DNA from: CAZDCZ01 sp964504155
GTDB lineage: Bacteria > Bacteroidota > Bacteroidia > Bacteroidales > UBA12077
Length of the DNA: 64,000 nucleotides
NCBI GenBank assembly: GCA_964504155.1
Contig: CAZDCZ010000002.1
Location: forward strand, 1 to 64,000
Reading direction: 5' to 3'
This document shows positions 28,626 to 37,119 of the stretch, one piece after another. The position numbers and the translations under genes are program-made. Position 1 is the first letter of the stretch, and every line of letters starts with the position of its first letter. The notes under the pieces are model-generated. The model was not told the DNA's origin and ran no database searches. It worked only from the letters and a program-made list of their open reading frames with translations.

Positions 28626-29606
28626 ATGTATTATAAACATTCAAATTATAGAACATTTTTAAAATTATTAAAGAATTATATAATAGTAATTCTCATTTTA
28701 TTATCGTTTTCTGCTTCGAGTCAAGACTCAACTAATTTCTCGAACTTATTGAAAACAGATTCTACTACATGGAAAGATTCCGACACATTATATACTTACC
28801 GATGGAATAAAGACAACCAGAAATGGGAAATATATCAACAAAAATTAACAAGATATAACGAGAAAAATCAAATAATAAATATTTACTTATATACTCGAAA
28901 CCTAGCTACTAATAAGTGGGAATACACTCAACGCACATTATATTCGTATAACTCAAGAAATAAAGAAACCGAAGAATTAGTTCAAAAATGGAATGTCTCA
29001 TTTAAAAACTGGGTAAATACAAAATTAAAATCTACTACCTACGATACCGAAGGTAATAGAGCCGAATTGCTTTTTCAAGAATGGCAAAAGCCTCTTACAG
29101 AATGGATTAACACAATGCGATATGTTTTAAATTATAATTTAGAAGGCAAACAAAAAGAAATAATAATTAAAATATATAATGGAACACATAATTCGTGGGA
29201 AAATTATAAACGATATCTATTAAGCTATGATCAATTTGGACCTCCTACAGAAATTGTTATAGAAGGATGGAATACACATTCGAACAAATGGAGTACAGAA
29301 GGAAAATATAATTTCTTATACAATTTTAGAGGAGATAAAACACAAGAAATCAGAGCAACATGGAATATTGTTAATAAAGAATGGATTAACAGCACAAAAT
29401 TATTAATGAAATATGGAAAAAAAGAAACACTTACCGAATATCTTCATCAGAAATGGAATTTTCGAGAAAATACATGGACCAATTATTTAAAAACCACTTC
29501 GGAATACGATACAAACTATAAAATAATTAGTTCTACAGAATACAAATGGAATAATGAATTAAAAAAATGGCTTATTATAAACAAGTTTTTATATTCTAAT
29601 AATTAA
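28626..29606 (+). CDS. Exported tryptophan-repeat protein, unknown function
   Basis: A 326-residue exported protein. A signal peptide (residues about 1-33, ending near ASSQ) is followed by about eight and a half imperfect 31-residue repeats. Each repeat has the pattern W-N-x5-W, then a Lys/Tyr-rich stretch, Y-(N/D), a Gly or polar residue and a Glu-rich end. Examples are KWNVSFKNW, EWQKPLTEW, IYNGTHNSW and GWNTHSNKW. I do not recognise a named domain. Similar W-rich repeats occur in secreted Bacteroidota proteins. There is no T9SS tail. The gene lies about 100 bases after the previous one and may be separately expressed. Confidence 0.8.
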   Translation: MYYKHSNYRTFLKLLKNYIIVILILLSFSASSQDSTNFSNLLKTDSTTWKDSDTLYTYRWNKDNQKWEIYQQKLTRYNEKNQIINIYLYTRNLATNKWEYTQRTLYSYNSRNKETEELVQKWNVSFKNWVNTKLKSTTYDTEGNRAELLFQEWQKPLTEWINTMRYVLNYNLEGKQKEIIIKIYNGTHNSWENYKRYLLSYDQFGPPTEIVIEGWNTHSNKWSTEGKYNFLYNFRGDKTQEIRATWNIVNKEWINSTKLLMKYGKKETLTEYLHQKWNFRENTWTNYLKTTSEYDTNYKIISSTEYKWNNELKKWLIINKFLYSNN

Positions 29607-29669
29607 ACAAATAGCGTAAAATATAGAGGCTTCGGTTTTTGTTGTTAAAAATTCTAATGTTCTCATTCT

Positions 29670-29725
29670 CCGTTAAGCATAGCGTCCCCCGCTAGCGCCG
29701 ACATGTTGTCGGTGCTTATTAACGG
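29670..29725. repeat. REP-like folded palindrome (three-way junction)
   Basis: A GC-richer patch that folds fully. Outer stem CCGTTAA (29670-29676) pairs with TTAACGG (29719-29725). Inside lie two hairpins: TAGCG/CGCTA (29680-29684 with 29690-29694) and a 9-bp stem, 29695-29703 with 29707-29715, closed by TGT. Palindromes of this kind are the substrates of RAYT transposases, and the truncated RAYT begins 58 bases downstream. Confidence 0.65.
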
Positions 29726-29782
29726 CAAATATTCCGTGCTAAATACTTGTTGTTATTTTCATTTATATTTATTATTTTGTTT

Positions 29783-29968
29783 ATGTCTGATAAATATAAG
29801 ATACGAGATAAGGATAAAGCATACTTTATAACAACAACGGTTGGCTGGGTAGATGTATTTACTCGCCCAAATTATAAAAAACTTATAATTGATTCGTTAC
29901 AATATTGTATAAAGAATAAAGGCTTAATTGTTTTTGCCTATTGTTTAATGCCAAGTCATTTACATATG
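29783..29968 (+). pseudogene. Truncated REP-associated tyrosine transposase (RAYT)
   Basis: The first 62 codons of an IS200/Y1-like RAYT. The start MSDKYKIRDKDKAYF is typical, as is LMPSHLHM, where the histidines of the HUH metal site lie. The reading frame then loses homology abruptly and runs only about 17 more codons to a stop. The Y1 catalytic tyrosine and everything after the HUH motif are missing, so it cannot transpose by itself. Homology switches at about 29968 to a DUF2147 gene in another frame. This looks like a deletion that joined two genes. Confidence 0.8.
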
Positions 29969-30300
29969 TGTTACCAGAAACTAAAGATGGGAAATATTAT
30001 GGTAATATTAAATGGTTAAACGAGCCTTTAAGAGAAGATGGCTCTATAAAGCTCGACGATGAGAATCCGAGTAAAGAATTGCAAAATAGAAAAATACATG
30101 GTTTGCAATTATTAAAAGCTTTTAAGTTTAATACTAAAAAAGGAGAATGGGACAAAGGAACTATTTATAATCCGAAAACAGGGAAAACATATAGTTGCTT
30201 TATGTGGTTCGACGACAATGATACTAATACCTTACATGTAAAGGGTTTTATAGGATTTTCTTTAATTGGTAAGGAAGTTAACATGTACTTGCGAGAGTAA
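29968..30300 (+). pseudogene. 5'-truncated DUF2147-family gene
   Basis: About 110 codons of the DUF2147 family. The DGKYYGNIKWLNEP segment, the IHGLQLLKAFKFN segment, the WDKGTIYNPKTGKTY segment and VKGFIGFSLIG are all recognisable. The signal peptide and roughly the first 25-30 residues are gone, replaced by RAYT sequence in another frame. A non-canonical TTG at 29941 could start translation in frame, but would add RAYT-derived antisense-frame residues and no signal peptide. It is therefore best read as a broken gene. DUF2147 proteins are normally small exported proteins of unknown function. Confidence 0.78.
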
Positions 30301-30378
30301 ATTGCGTATAGAAAGTTAGTGTGTTTATTATTCATATTAATAAATGTTTAGTAGTGTAAATAGCTATTAAACCTTTTT

Positions 30379-32331
30379 TTATTTAATAACTACCCATCCT
30401 CGTTCTTTCGATAGTGTATTAATTGCCGATGTAATTATTATATGTTCTTTTTGTAATTGTTGAATTTCTTCTATAGTTAATTTTTCTGATTGAGCTTCTT
30501 TAATTTTTTCTGAAATTTCTTTTTGTGCCATTTCTAGAATTTTTCTTTTATATGCAATAATTGTTTCAGGAACAACTTTTTTTAATATCATATCTTCTGT
30601 TTCGATAAATGCACCGCCTTTTTTAAATATTTTACTTAAAGTGTATGACGAACTCAGTAGGTCGGCTGTAAGTGTATTTATCTCGGGATTTTCGTGATAT
30701 ATGAATTGTTTTTTTTTCGGCATTTCTCCTTTATTTATTGCCGACAGATATTCTTCGAATATTTGTTTATAAATAAGATTTTTAAATTCTAGTTCGTCGT
30801 TTAATATTTCGTTAATAATGTATTCTGCAACAGTAATTATTCTCGGTTCGTTATATTTATCATCGTTAATACTATATAATTCGTTTGGGGCATAATGTAA
30901 CAATAGTCGAATAATTTCTTTTTCTTGTGCTTCGGAAAAAATCTGATTTACAAAAGCAGGTACAGTTGGAAGTTTATTTTTAGTATCGGTATTTTGTTTT
31001 AATCTTTCTCTACGATATTCTTTTTCGACATTGTTTTTTCTAATCTTATTGATTTCGGAATAGAGAATTTTTTCGTCAATATTTAAAATCGATGCACATT
31101 CTTTAATATATATTGTGCGTTTAATTCCATCGGGAATAATAGCTATAGAACGTACTATATCGCTAACAAGGTTTGCTTTTTTAACGGGGTCGTTTTTGCT
31201 GTTTCTCGATAATAGACGTGTTTTAAAAGTAATAAAATCTTCTTCGTTCGATTCAATAAATTCCAAAAATTCGGTAACGCTATTATTTCGTGCATATGAA
31301 TCGGGGTCTTCGCCTTGGGGAAGGAGCAGGACTTTTACGTTAAGGTCTTGTTCCAGCACAAGATCTATTCCACGTAAAGAAGCTTTAATCCCAGCTTCGT
31401 CGCCATCGTAAATTATTGTAACATTAGGAGTAAATCGTTTTATTAATCTAATTTGGTCTATTGTAAGCGATGTTCCCGACGATGCTACAACGTTCTGAAT
31501 GCCACTCTGATGCATAGATAGTACATCGGTATAACCTTCAACTAAATAGCATTTATCATTTTGTGTAATCGATTTTTTTGCCTGAAACATTCCATATAAT
31601 ACTCGACTTTTGTGGTATATATCCGATTCGGGCGAGTTTAGATATTTAGCCGATTTTTTACCAATTTTTAATATCCTGCCACCAAAGCCAATAACATTTC
31701 CCGAAAGGCTATGAATAGGAAACATAACACGTCCGCGAAACCTGTCGAAACGATTATTATCATTTACTATTGTTAGTCCTGTTTTCTCGAGATATTTTAA
31801 CTTGTATTTGTTTGCTAAAGCCGAGTTTGTAAAAGCATCTTTAATATCGAGACTATAACCTAATTCGAATTTGTTTATTGTTTCGTCGCGAAATCCGCGT
31901 TCTTTAAAATACCCTAAGCCGATAGCTCTTCCTTGTTCCGAATTTTTTAAATTATCGTGAAAATAACTATTGGCAAATTTACTTACAACAAGAAGGCTCG
32001 AACGCTCGTTTTGTTGTTGAATTTCTTCTGCCGTTTGTTCTTTTTCGACAATTTCGATATTGTATTTTTTTGCTAAGTATTTTAGAGCTTCGGGATAGCT
32101 TACATGCTCGTGCTCCATAATAAAATTTACAGGATTTCCTCCCTTGCCGCAGCCAAAACATTTAAATATTCCTTTCGCCGGAGATACTGTGAACGATGGT
32201 GTTTTCTCGTTGTGAAATGGGCACAGACCAATATAATTTACCCCTCGTTTTTTTAAATTTACAAAATCTTGTACAACATCTACAATCTCTGCTGTATCTA
32301 TAATTCTTTGTATTGTTGAGTGGTCAATCAT
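30379..32331 (-). CDS. dnaG: DNA primase
   Basis: Makes RNA primers at the replication fork. The 650 residues follow the DnaG layout. The CHC2 zinc finger is C37, H40, C58, C61. The N-terminal RNA-polymerase-like catalytic domain is followed by the TOPRIM fold with VEGYTDVLSMHQSG and IYDGDEAGIKAS. The C-terminal helicase-binding region is rich in Lys and Glu (residues about 430-650). The zinc finger and TOPRIM acidic residues look intact. A TAnnTTTG element (TATTTTTG, minus strand, 32393-32400) is 62 bases ahead. Not clustered with rpoD or rpsU here. Confidence 0.97.
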   Translation of the reverse strand: MIDHSTIQRIIDTAEIVDVVQDFVNLKKRGVNYIGLCPFHNEKTPSFTVSPAKGIFKCFGCGKGGNPVNFIMEHEHVSYPEALKYLAKKYNIEIVEKEQTAEEIQQQNERSSLLVVSKFANSYFHDNLKNSEQGRAIGLGYFKERGFRDETINKFELGYSLDIKDAFTNSALANKYKLKYLEKTGLTIVNDNNRFDRFRGRVMFPIHSLSGNVIGFGGRILKIGKKSAKYLNSPESDIYHKSRVLYGMFQAKKSITQNDKCYLVEGYTDVLSMHQSGIQNVVASSGTSLTIDQIRLIKRFTPNVTIIYDGDEAGIKASLRGIDLVLEQDLNVKVLLLPQGEDPDSYARNNSVTEFLEFIESNEEDFITFKTRLLSRNSKNDPVKKANLVSDIVRSIAIIPDGIKRTIYIKECASILNIDEKILYSEINKIRKNNVEKEYRRERLKQNTDTKNKLPTVPAFVNQIFSEAQEKEIIRLLLHYAPNELYSINDDKYNEPRIITVAEYIINEILNDELEFKNLIYKQIFEEYLSAINKGEMPKKKQFIYHENPEINTLTADLLSSSYTLSKIFKKGGAFIETEDMILKKVVPETIIAYKRKILEMAQKEISEKIKEAQSEKLTIEEIQQLQKEHIIITSAINTLSKERGWVVIK

Positions 32332-32392
32332 TTAAAAAATATTTGTCGGTAAAATAGGTCTTATTAATTTTATGTTTCGATGGCTAAATTAG

Positions 32393-32400
32393 CAAAAATA
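32393..32400 (-). promoter_or_regulatory. -7 promoter element for dnaG
   Basis: TATTTTTG on the minus strand matches TAnnTTTG, with a leader near 55 bases. Confidence 0.35.
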
Positions 32401-32408
32401 AAATCTAA

Positions 32409-32424
32409 TAAGCTGAGTTCGATA
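32409..32424. repeat. CTRAGTTCGA intergenic motif
   Basis: TAAGCTGAGTTCGATA lies between dnaG and the coiled-coil gene. It is close to TAAGCTAAGTTCGAGA at 35846 and to the reverse-complement copy at 21341. A short inverted repeat, ACAG...CTGT, lies just downstream. Confidence 0.3.
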
Positions 32425-32526
32425 TAAATTTTTTTACAGTTTTATACTGTTTTTCATAGGCGATACGGGTTAATAATTTGCATTATAGAACATTCAAAAT
32501 ATTAGAATATTTAGATATTTTAGAAT

Positions 32527-32554
32527 AAAAAAAAGCCTGATATTTCAGGCTTTT
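32527..32554 (-). terminator. Terminator of the coiled-coil protein gene
   Basis: AAAAGCCTGA (32531-32540) pairs with TCAGGCTTTT (32545-32554) around four bases. On the minus strand a T run follows, 23 bases past the stop codon. Confidence 0.85.
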
Positions 32555-32576
32555 ATATAAGTATAATGCGATTGTT

Positions 32577-33542
32577 TTAGAATAATCCGGGTTTTTCAAG
32601 AGTAAAATTGGTTGTTCCAATCTGGTTGCCATCAGCAAATATATATACATCATAGTTTCCGGGAAGTAAGTCTCCTTTATTTTGCCAAAAAATACAGGCA
32701 TCAACATTCTGATTGTTGTATTCTATTGTTCGCATAGCAGAATATATTATTTTTTGTCCTTGATATTCAAATAAATCATCTTCCGATTTAGCAAGAATAA
32801 AATCATCCGGTCCGGCTATTCGAATAAATACATCTCGGTCGCCCGGTTTAGCCAATACATTTGCTTTTATTGTAAAACAAACTTTAATTTTTTCGATTTT
32901 ATTTATTTTCGATTTTTCTTTACCTCTTTTATTAATGGCAAAAGCTTTTAAGTTTTCTGTTTGTAGTTGTTCGGCTAATTCTACTTTACCCGAAAGATCT
33001 TTGTTTTTTTCTGTTAAATCGATATTAGTCGATTTTGCAATTTTTATTTCGTCTTTTACTTTAATATTTTCGGCAACTAATTCTTGGTTACGCGTATTTA
33101 ACGAATCTATTTGACGTATATAACTTTTTGCTACTTTTCGTAAAGTGCCTAATTCGTTTTTTAATTCTTTAATTTTTGCATAATTAGTTGATTTAACATA
33201 CTTTAATTGTGAAAGAAGCTTGTCGATTTTTTCTTTTTCTGTATTAAGTTGTATGTTCATCGAATCGTTATCCGATAGTAAAGAATCATATTCGTTACGC
33301 AACGATAATAAATGCGATTTTAAAGAATCTTTTTCAATTGTTAATTGAGTTTCAATTTCGATGTTTGCTTGTTTCTGGTCAACATATAACCAAGTAACAA
33401 CAGATAAAATTGCTAATAGTAAAAAAAGAATAAAATACAATCCACTACGAGATTTGTTTTTTTTCTTATTCGATAAATCCGGACTTTGCTTCTGAGTATT
33501 TTCCTGATTTTCTTGATTTTTATCTTTATCTTCCATTTTCAT
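32577..33542 (-). CDS. Membrane-anchored coiled-coil protein of unknown function
   Basis: A 321-residue protein. The hydrophilic, Gln/Lys-rich cytoplasmic N-terminus (residues 1-33) is followed by one membrane segment (about 34-52). A long heptad-like coiled coil (residues about 60-200) comes next, rich in Leu, Lys, Glu and Asn. A C-terminal beta-rich domain (about 210-321) contains CFTIKANVLAKPGDRDVFIRIAGPDD and GNYDVYIFADGN, given here in parts. It looks like a periplasmic scaffolding protein. Conserved in Bacteroidota as far as I recall, but no function is known to me. Single-gene unit with its own TAnnTTTG element and terminator. Confidence 0.8.
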   Translation of the reverse strand: MKMEDKDKNQENQENTQKQSPDLSNKKKNKSRSGLYFILFLLLAILSVVTWLYVDQKQANIEIETQLTIEKDSLKSHLLSLRNEYDSLLSDNDSMNIQLNTEKEKIDKLLSQLKYVKSTNYAKIKELKNELGTLRKVAKSYIRQIDSLNTRNQELVAENIKVKDEIKIAKSTNIDLTEKNKDLSGKVELAEQLQTENLKAFAINKRGKEKSKINKIEKIKVCFTIKANVLAKPGDRDVFIRIAGPDDFILAKSEDDLFEYQGQKIIYSAMRTIEYNNQNVDACIFWQNKGDLLPGNYDVYIFADGNQIGTTNFTLEKPGLF

Positions 33543-33568
33543 TTTTCAAAAATTTTATTTATTTGCTA

Positions 33569-33576
33569 CAAAGGTA
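33569..33576 (-). promoter_or_regulatory. -7 promoter element for the coiled-coil protein
   Basis: TACCTTTG on the minus strand matches TAnnTTTG, giving a leader near 20 bases. Confidence 0.4.
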
Positions 33577-33644
33577 TGTATATTTTTAGTATCAACAAAA
33601 AAACGATATTTTGTTTAAATTAGTATTCTAAAGTTGATAATTTT

Positions 33645-34697
33645 TTATTTCTGCGAAAATATAGTAATCGGATAAGAATACGAATTGTCTATTATTGTAA
33701 ATTCAATATTGTTGCTATGATTTTTAATTATATTTATTTCTGTTTTAATTTGTTTATTAGCTTGTTTAATAAGTATATAATGTCGGTTGTTTGTTGATAA
33801 AATAAATTCAGGGGGAGCAAAGTTAACTTGTTTTGTTCCTGTAATTATATTTGCCTTAATAGGCATTTGAGCAACAAATTTTTTATTTTTAAAACTTAAG
33901 CTATTTATTATGGCTGTGTTATTTTTTGTATTTGTATAAAGACATGTTTTATTAACTTTCGATTTATATTTCAATAATGTGTCGTTAAGTAAGTAGAATT
34001 CTATTTCTTGCCCCGACTTTATATTTTGAAAACTATTTAGCGGTATTTCTAATTTTAAGAAAGCTGTTTTATTGTCTATAACTTGACAGATAATAGAATT
34101 CTCAGAAACAAATGAGCCTTTCGATAAATATAATTTGCTTATTGTTCCGTTAATTGGGGAGTAAATCTTTATTTCTGAGGTATAATTATTTTCATTTAGC
34201 GAATCTGTATTTATTCCAATTAGTTTTAATTGCAGTTCTAAAGATTTTAATAATGATAGTTTTGAGAAGTATTTTGTTTTTGAATTATCCATTTTTTTAA
34301 TCGATATAGCATTGTCGACAGTTAATTCTCCTTGACGTTTATAATCTTTCTTATATAGTTCAATATAATACTTAGTATCGAGATATTTTTGTTGTAATTT
34401 AAGTATGTCTGGGTGTCGTAAACTTGCTATTAAAGTTCCGAATTTAACATTCTGTCCTTCTTCAATATATATATATTTAATGTAACCGTTAATAAAAGAT
34501 GTTATGTTGGCTTTGTTTTTATTAGGGAAGTTTATTCTGCCTGTACAATTAACTTTAGAAACTATCTCTGTTGCTTGTAATACTTGTGTATTAATACTAG
34601 TATTTTTGTCTTGCCCAGATTGAAGTGTTTCGTTTTTGTTAGAATTCGAGCATGAAAACAAAAATAAAATAATAAGAAATATTATAGTGTTTCTCAT
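33645..34697 (-). CDS. Membrane-fusion-protein family adaptor lipoprotein
   Basis: A 350-residue lipoprotein (FLFSC lipobox, Cys near residue 16) of the HlyD/CusB/AcrA adaptor family. The lipoyl-like halves are visible: INGYIKYIYIEEGQNVKFGTLI at residues about 67-88 (cited in parts) and YSPINGTISKLYLSKGSFV near 180. An alpha-helical hairpin lies between and a beta-barrel domain follows. It links an inner-membrane pump to a TolC-like channel. No pump gene adjoins it; only the TolC-like gene does, 11 bases upstream. The pair therefore needs a pump encoded elsewhere, or has lost one. Confidence 0.85.
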   Translation of the reverse strand: MRNTIIFLIILFLFSCSNSNKNETLQSGQDKNTSINTQVLQATEIVSKVNCTGRINFPNKNKANITSFINGYIKYIYIEEGQNVKFGTLIASLRHPDILKLQQKYLDTKYYIELYKKDYKRQGELTVDNAISIKKMDNSKTKYFSKLSLLKSLELQLKLIGINTDSLNENNYTSEIKIYSPINGTISKLYLSKGSFVSENSIICQVIDNKTAFLKLEIPLNSFQNIKSGQEIEFYLLNDTLLKYKSKVNKTCLYTNTKNNTAIINSLSFKNKKFVAQMPIKANIITGTKQVNFAPPEFILSTNNRHYILIKQANKQIKTEINIIKNHSNNIEFTIIDNSYSYPITIFSQK

Positions 34698-34708
34698 TTT
34701 GCAATAGT

Positions 34709-35827
34709 TTAATTTAAATACGATTCTAATAATATTGCAGTATTGTTATAGTTTTTTAAAACTGTAAGATACTGTAATTTAATATTTAATGTGTTATTTG
34801 TCGATTCTAAATATTCTAAATAATCTATTTCTTCTTTTTTTAATTTTAATGCCAATATATCTTGAAGTAATATAGCATTTTCTAGACCAATTTCGTGATA
34901 GTAAGCTAATTGGTTTTGATATTGATTTAGATTAATTATTAGATTATTAATTCTTTTAGAGATATAGGATTTTTGATAATTGTAATTGTTTAATGTAATT
35001 TGTTTTGTCAATAAGGCTTTTTTTATTTTTTGTTTGTTTGGGAATAACTTCGAGTTTTTTAATTTGAAATTTGTTTCTGCTATTTTACAAAAAGTTTGGT
35101 AGTAATCAAGCATGTTTGTGAAAGAGAATTTGTCGGAAAGATTACTTGCAAAAGTAATCTTATATATTTTTAGCGAATCATTTTCCGGCACAAAGTTTCC
35201 TTCGGTATTAGTTATTTGACTTAGTTTATTTTCGGTTTTTAGTAATTCGTCTTTAAGAATTTGAAATTCGCTGGAGACTTTGGCTAACTCAGAGTTGGCT
35301 CTAATTTTTTCTAAATAATCGATTTCTCCCAAACGGTATTTTTTATTGCTAATTACACTAATTTCGTAAGTATTTTGTACTTGATGGTTCTTTATGCGTG
35401 TTTTATTAATTAAAAAAACCCAATTATTAAATACTGTTTTAAGTTCTTGCGAAAGTTTTTTTTCTAACAGTTTTTTTTCTTGAGTTTTTAAAGCTGTTAG
35501 AAGTGGAAAATATTCTGAATTTCTCGAGAAAAATCTTTTTGAGTCTAAATTAATTTCTATTTCGTAATTACTATTTATTTGCGATGCAATAAAATTAGAG
35601 CTGGTAAAGTTGAATTTTATTGGAGTAAGTATTAATGTTTCTGAATTTCGTAATATTTGTTTTTCTATTTCTAGTGTTGCATTTTTTATTAATAAATTAT
35701 TATTTAATGCAGTTTTTTCTGCTTGCTGCATACTTATTGTTTGTACATCGTTTTCTTGAGCAAGCAGTATTGTTGCATTTATCTCGCAAAGAATAAATAT
35801 TAGAATTATTTGAAAGTAATATTTCAT
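34709..35827 (-). CDS. TolC-family outer membrane channel, short
   Basis: A 372-residue outer-membrane factor with a signal peptide (MKYYFQIILIFILCE ... LAQ) and the alpha-helical heptad pattern of the OEP/TolC family (TISMQQAEKTALNNN at the start, and repeated long helices). At 372 it is shorter than the usual 420-480, mostly through shorter loops and helices. It is the upstream partner of the adaptor lipoprotein. Family assignment is good; substrate unknown. Confidence 0.78.
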   Translation of the reverse strand: MKYYFQIILIFILCEINATILLAQENDVQTISMQQAEKTALNNNLLIKNATLEIEKQILRNSETLILTPIKFNFTSSNFIASQINSNYEIEINLDSKRFFSRNSEYFPLLTALKTQEKKLLEKKLSQELKTVFNNWVFLINKTRIKNHQVQNTYEISVISNKKYRLGEIDYLEKIRANSELAKVSSEFQILKDELLKTENKLSQITNTEGNFVPENDSLKIYKITFASNLSDKFSFTNMLDYYQTFCKIAETNFKLKNSKLFPNKQKIKKALLTKQITLNNYNYQKSYISKRINNLIINLNQYQNQLAYYHEIGLENAILLQDILALKLKKEEIDYLEYLESTNNTLNIKLQYLTVLKNYNNTAILLESYLN

Positions 35828-35845
35828 TAATAATTGTTTGAGTTA

Positions 35846-35863
35846 TAAGCTAAGTTCGAGAAT
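35846..35863. repeat. CTAAGTTCGA intergenic motif
   Basis: TAAGCTAAGTTCGAGAAT, 19 bases upstream of the TolC-like start codon, is the third copy of the motif seen at 21341 and 32409. Confidence 0.3.
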
Positions 35864-35949
35864 AATAATTCTTGTCTAATTATTTCTACTTTTACACATT
35901 ATACTTTAACACAAAATCAACCTGTTTTTACCCTTGCTCCCTAATGGGA

Positions 35950-36022
35950 ACAGATTATTTTTTTAGTTTTCTTTAGGGTTAGGGGCAAAAAAACTAAAAA
36001 ATCTTAATTCTGTTTAATCTGT
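35950..36022. repeat. Nested palindrome between lgt and the TolC gene
   Basis: The outer 8-bp arms ACAGATTA (35950-35957) and TAATCTGT (36015-36022) enclose a second inverted repeat, a T-rich arm (35959-35970) and AAAACTAAAAAA-type arm (35990-36001). The tip is TTTAGGGTTAGGGG. Together they make a 73-base fold. It may serve as the lgt terminator or be a small mobile-element remnant. Confidence 0.45.
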
Positions 36023-36117
36023 CAAAGTAGAATTATTTAGAAATTTTAATCTATATTCCTGTTTTTTCTTTAGCAATATTGCAGCAATATATTTATAAAC
36101 AATAATATAAAACAATG

Positions 36118-36915
36118 CTATTCTTTTTGTTTTGCAATAAAACAATTATAAATAATAATGCCAATTCCTATTAAAATAAATGGGATGCTTAGTATTTGTC
36201 CCATATTTAATATCATAGATTCTTCGAAATTAACCTGAACTTCCTTAATAAATTCAATTAAAAAACGAACTGTAAATAATAATACCATGAATATTCCGAA
36301 AATCGTTCCGTTTTTCAATTTTATACTTTTCTTATTATGTAAGAAATATAATAAGAAAAATATTAATAAATACGACAGAGCTTCATAAATTTGTGTTGGA
36401 TGTTTCGGCAATATTTCTCCGTTATGCTTAAATATAAATCCCCACGGTAAGTTAGTAACATCGCCATAAATTTCAGAGTTCATTAGATTTCCTGTTCTAA
36501 TAAAAAAACCTGCTAAGGCAACTACTATTACAATTTTATCGAGTGTCCACAGATATGGTTTTTTGTATTTTCTCGAAAATAAATATAAAGCAATTAATAT
36601 TCCAATTCCTGCTCCATGGCTGGCTAATCCTCCATGCCAGATTTTTAGTATTTCTAAAGGATTACTGAAATAATAATCGGGTTGATAAAAAAGACAATGG
36701 CCTAGTCTAGCGCCGAGAACTGTTCCTACAGCCATGTATATTGTAAGCTTATCGAGTAATTCTGTACTTAAATTTTCTTTTTTAAAAAACTTAAGCATTA
36801 TTACGTAGCCCATATAAAAAGATAAGGCAAATAAAATTCCATAATATCTTATAGATAATGGTCCTAAATGAAAAATCTCAGGGTCTAAATTCCAAGTAAT
36901 GTAACTTAATGTCAT
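36118..36915 (-). CDS. lgt: Prolipoprotein diacylglyceryl transferase
   Basis: Adds diacylglyceryl to the lipobox cysteine, the first step of lipoprotein maturation in the inner membrane. The 265 residues carry seven predicted membrane segments. Lgt signatures are clear: HGGLASHGAGIGI, FIRTGNLMNSEIYG and HPTQIYEALSYLL. It is the enzyme that would process the several lipoproteins in this window. A TAnnTTTG element (TAAATTTG, minus strand, 36944-36951) lies 28 bases ahead. Confidence 0.95.
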   Translation of the reverse strand: MTLSYITWNLDPEIFHLGPLSIRYYGILFALSFYMGYVIMLKFFKKENLSTELLDKLTIYMAVGTVLGARLGHCLFYQPDYYFSNPLEILKIWHGGLASHGAGIGILIALYLFSRKYKKPYLWTLDKIVIVVALAGFFIRTGNLMNSEIYGDVTNLPWGFIFKHNGEILPKHPTQIYEALSYLLIFFLLYFLHNKKSIKLKNGTIFGIFMVLLFTVRFLIEFIKEVQVNFEESMILNMGQILSIPFILIGIGIIIYNCFIAKQKE

Positions 36916-36943
36916 TGTTTGTTATTATTTTAGTTTTAAACAA

Positions 36944-36951
36944 CAAATTTA
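36944..36951 (-). promoter_or_regulatory. -7 promoter element for lgt
   Basis: TAAATTTG on the minus strand matches TAnnTTTG, giving a leader near 22 bases. Confidence 0.4.
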
Positions 36952-37119
36952 GTTTTTTTATTGTAAAATTTATTTTGATTTGTAAATATTTAATAATTAA
37001 ATAATTTTTATGTGATAAGTCTAATATGATTAATTGAAAATAAATTAAGATATTTGTTCAGAAATAATTTAATTTAATTATAATTAGGTATTATTGACAA
37101 ATAAAACACATTAAATATT

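Noticed and set aside
29941..30300. A complete small DUF2147 gene
   Set aside because: It lacks a signal peptide and the first part of the domain. Its first residues come from RAYT sequence read in another frame, so it is a fragment.
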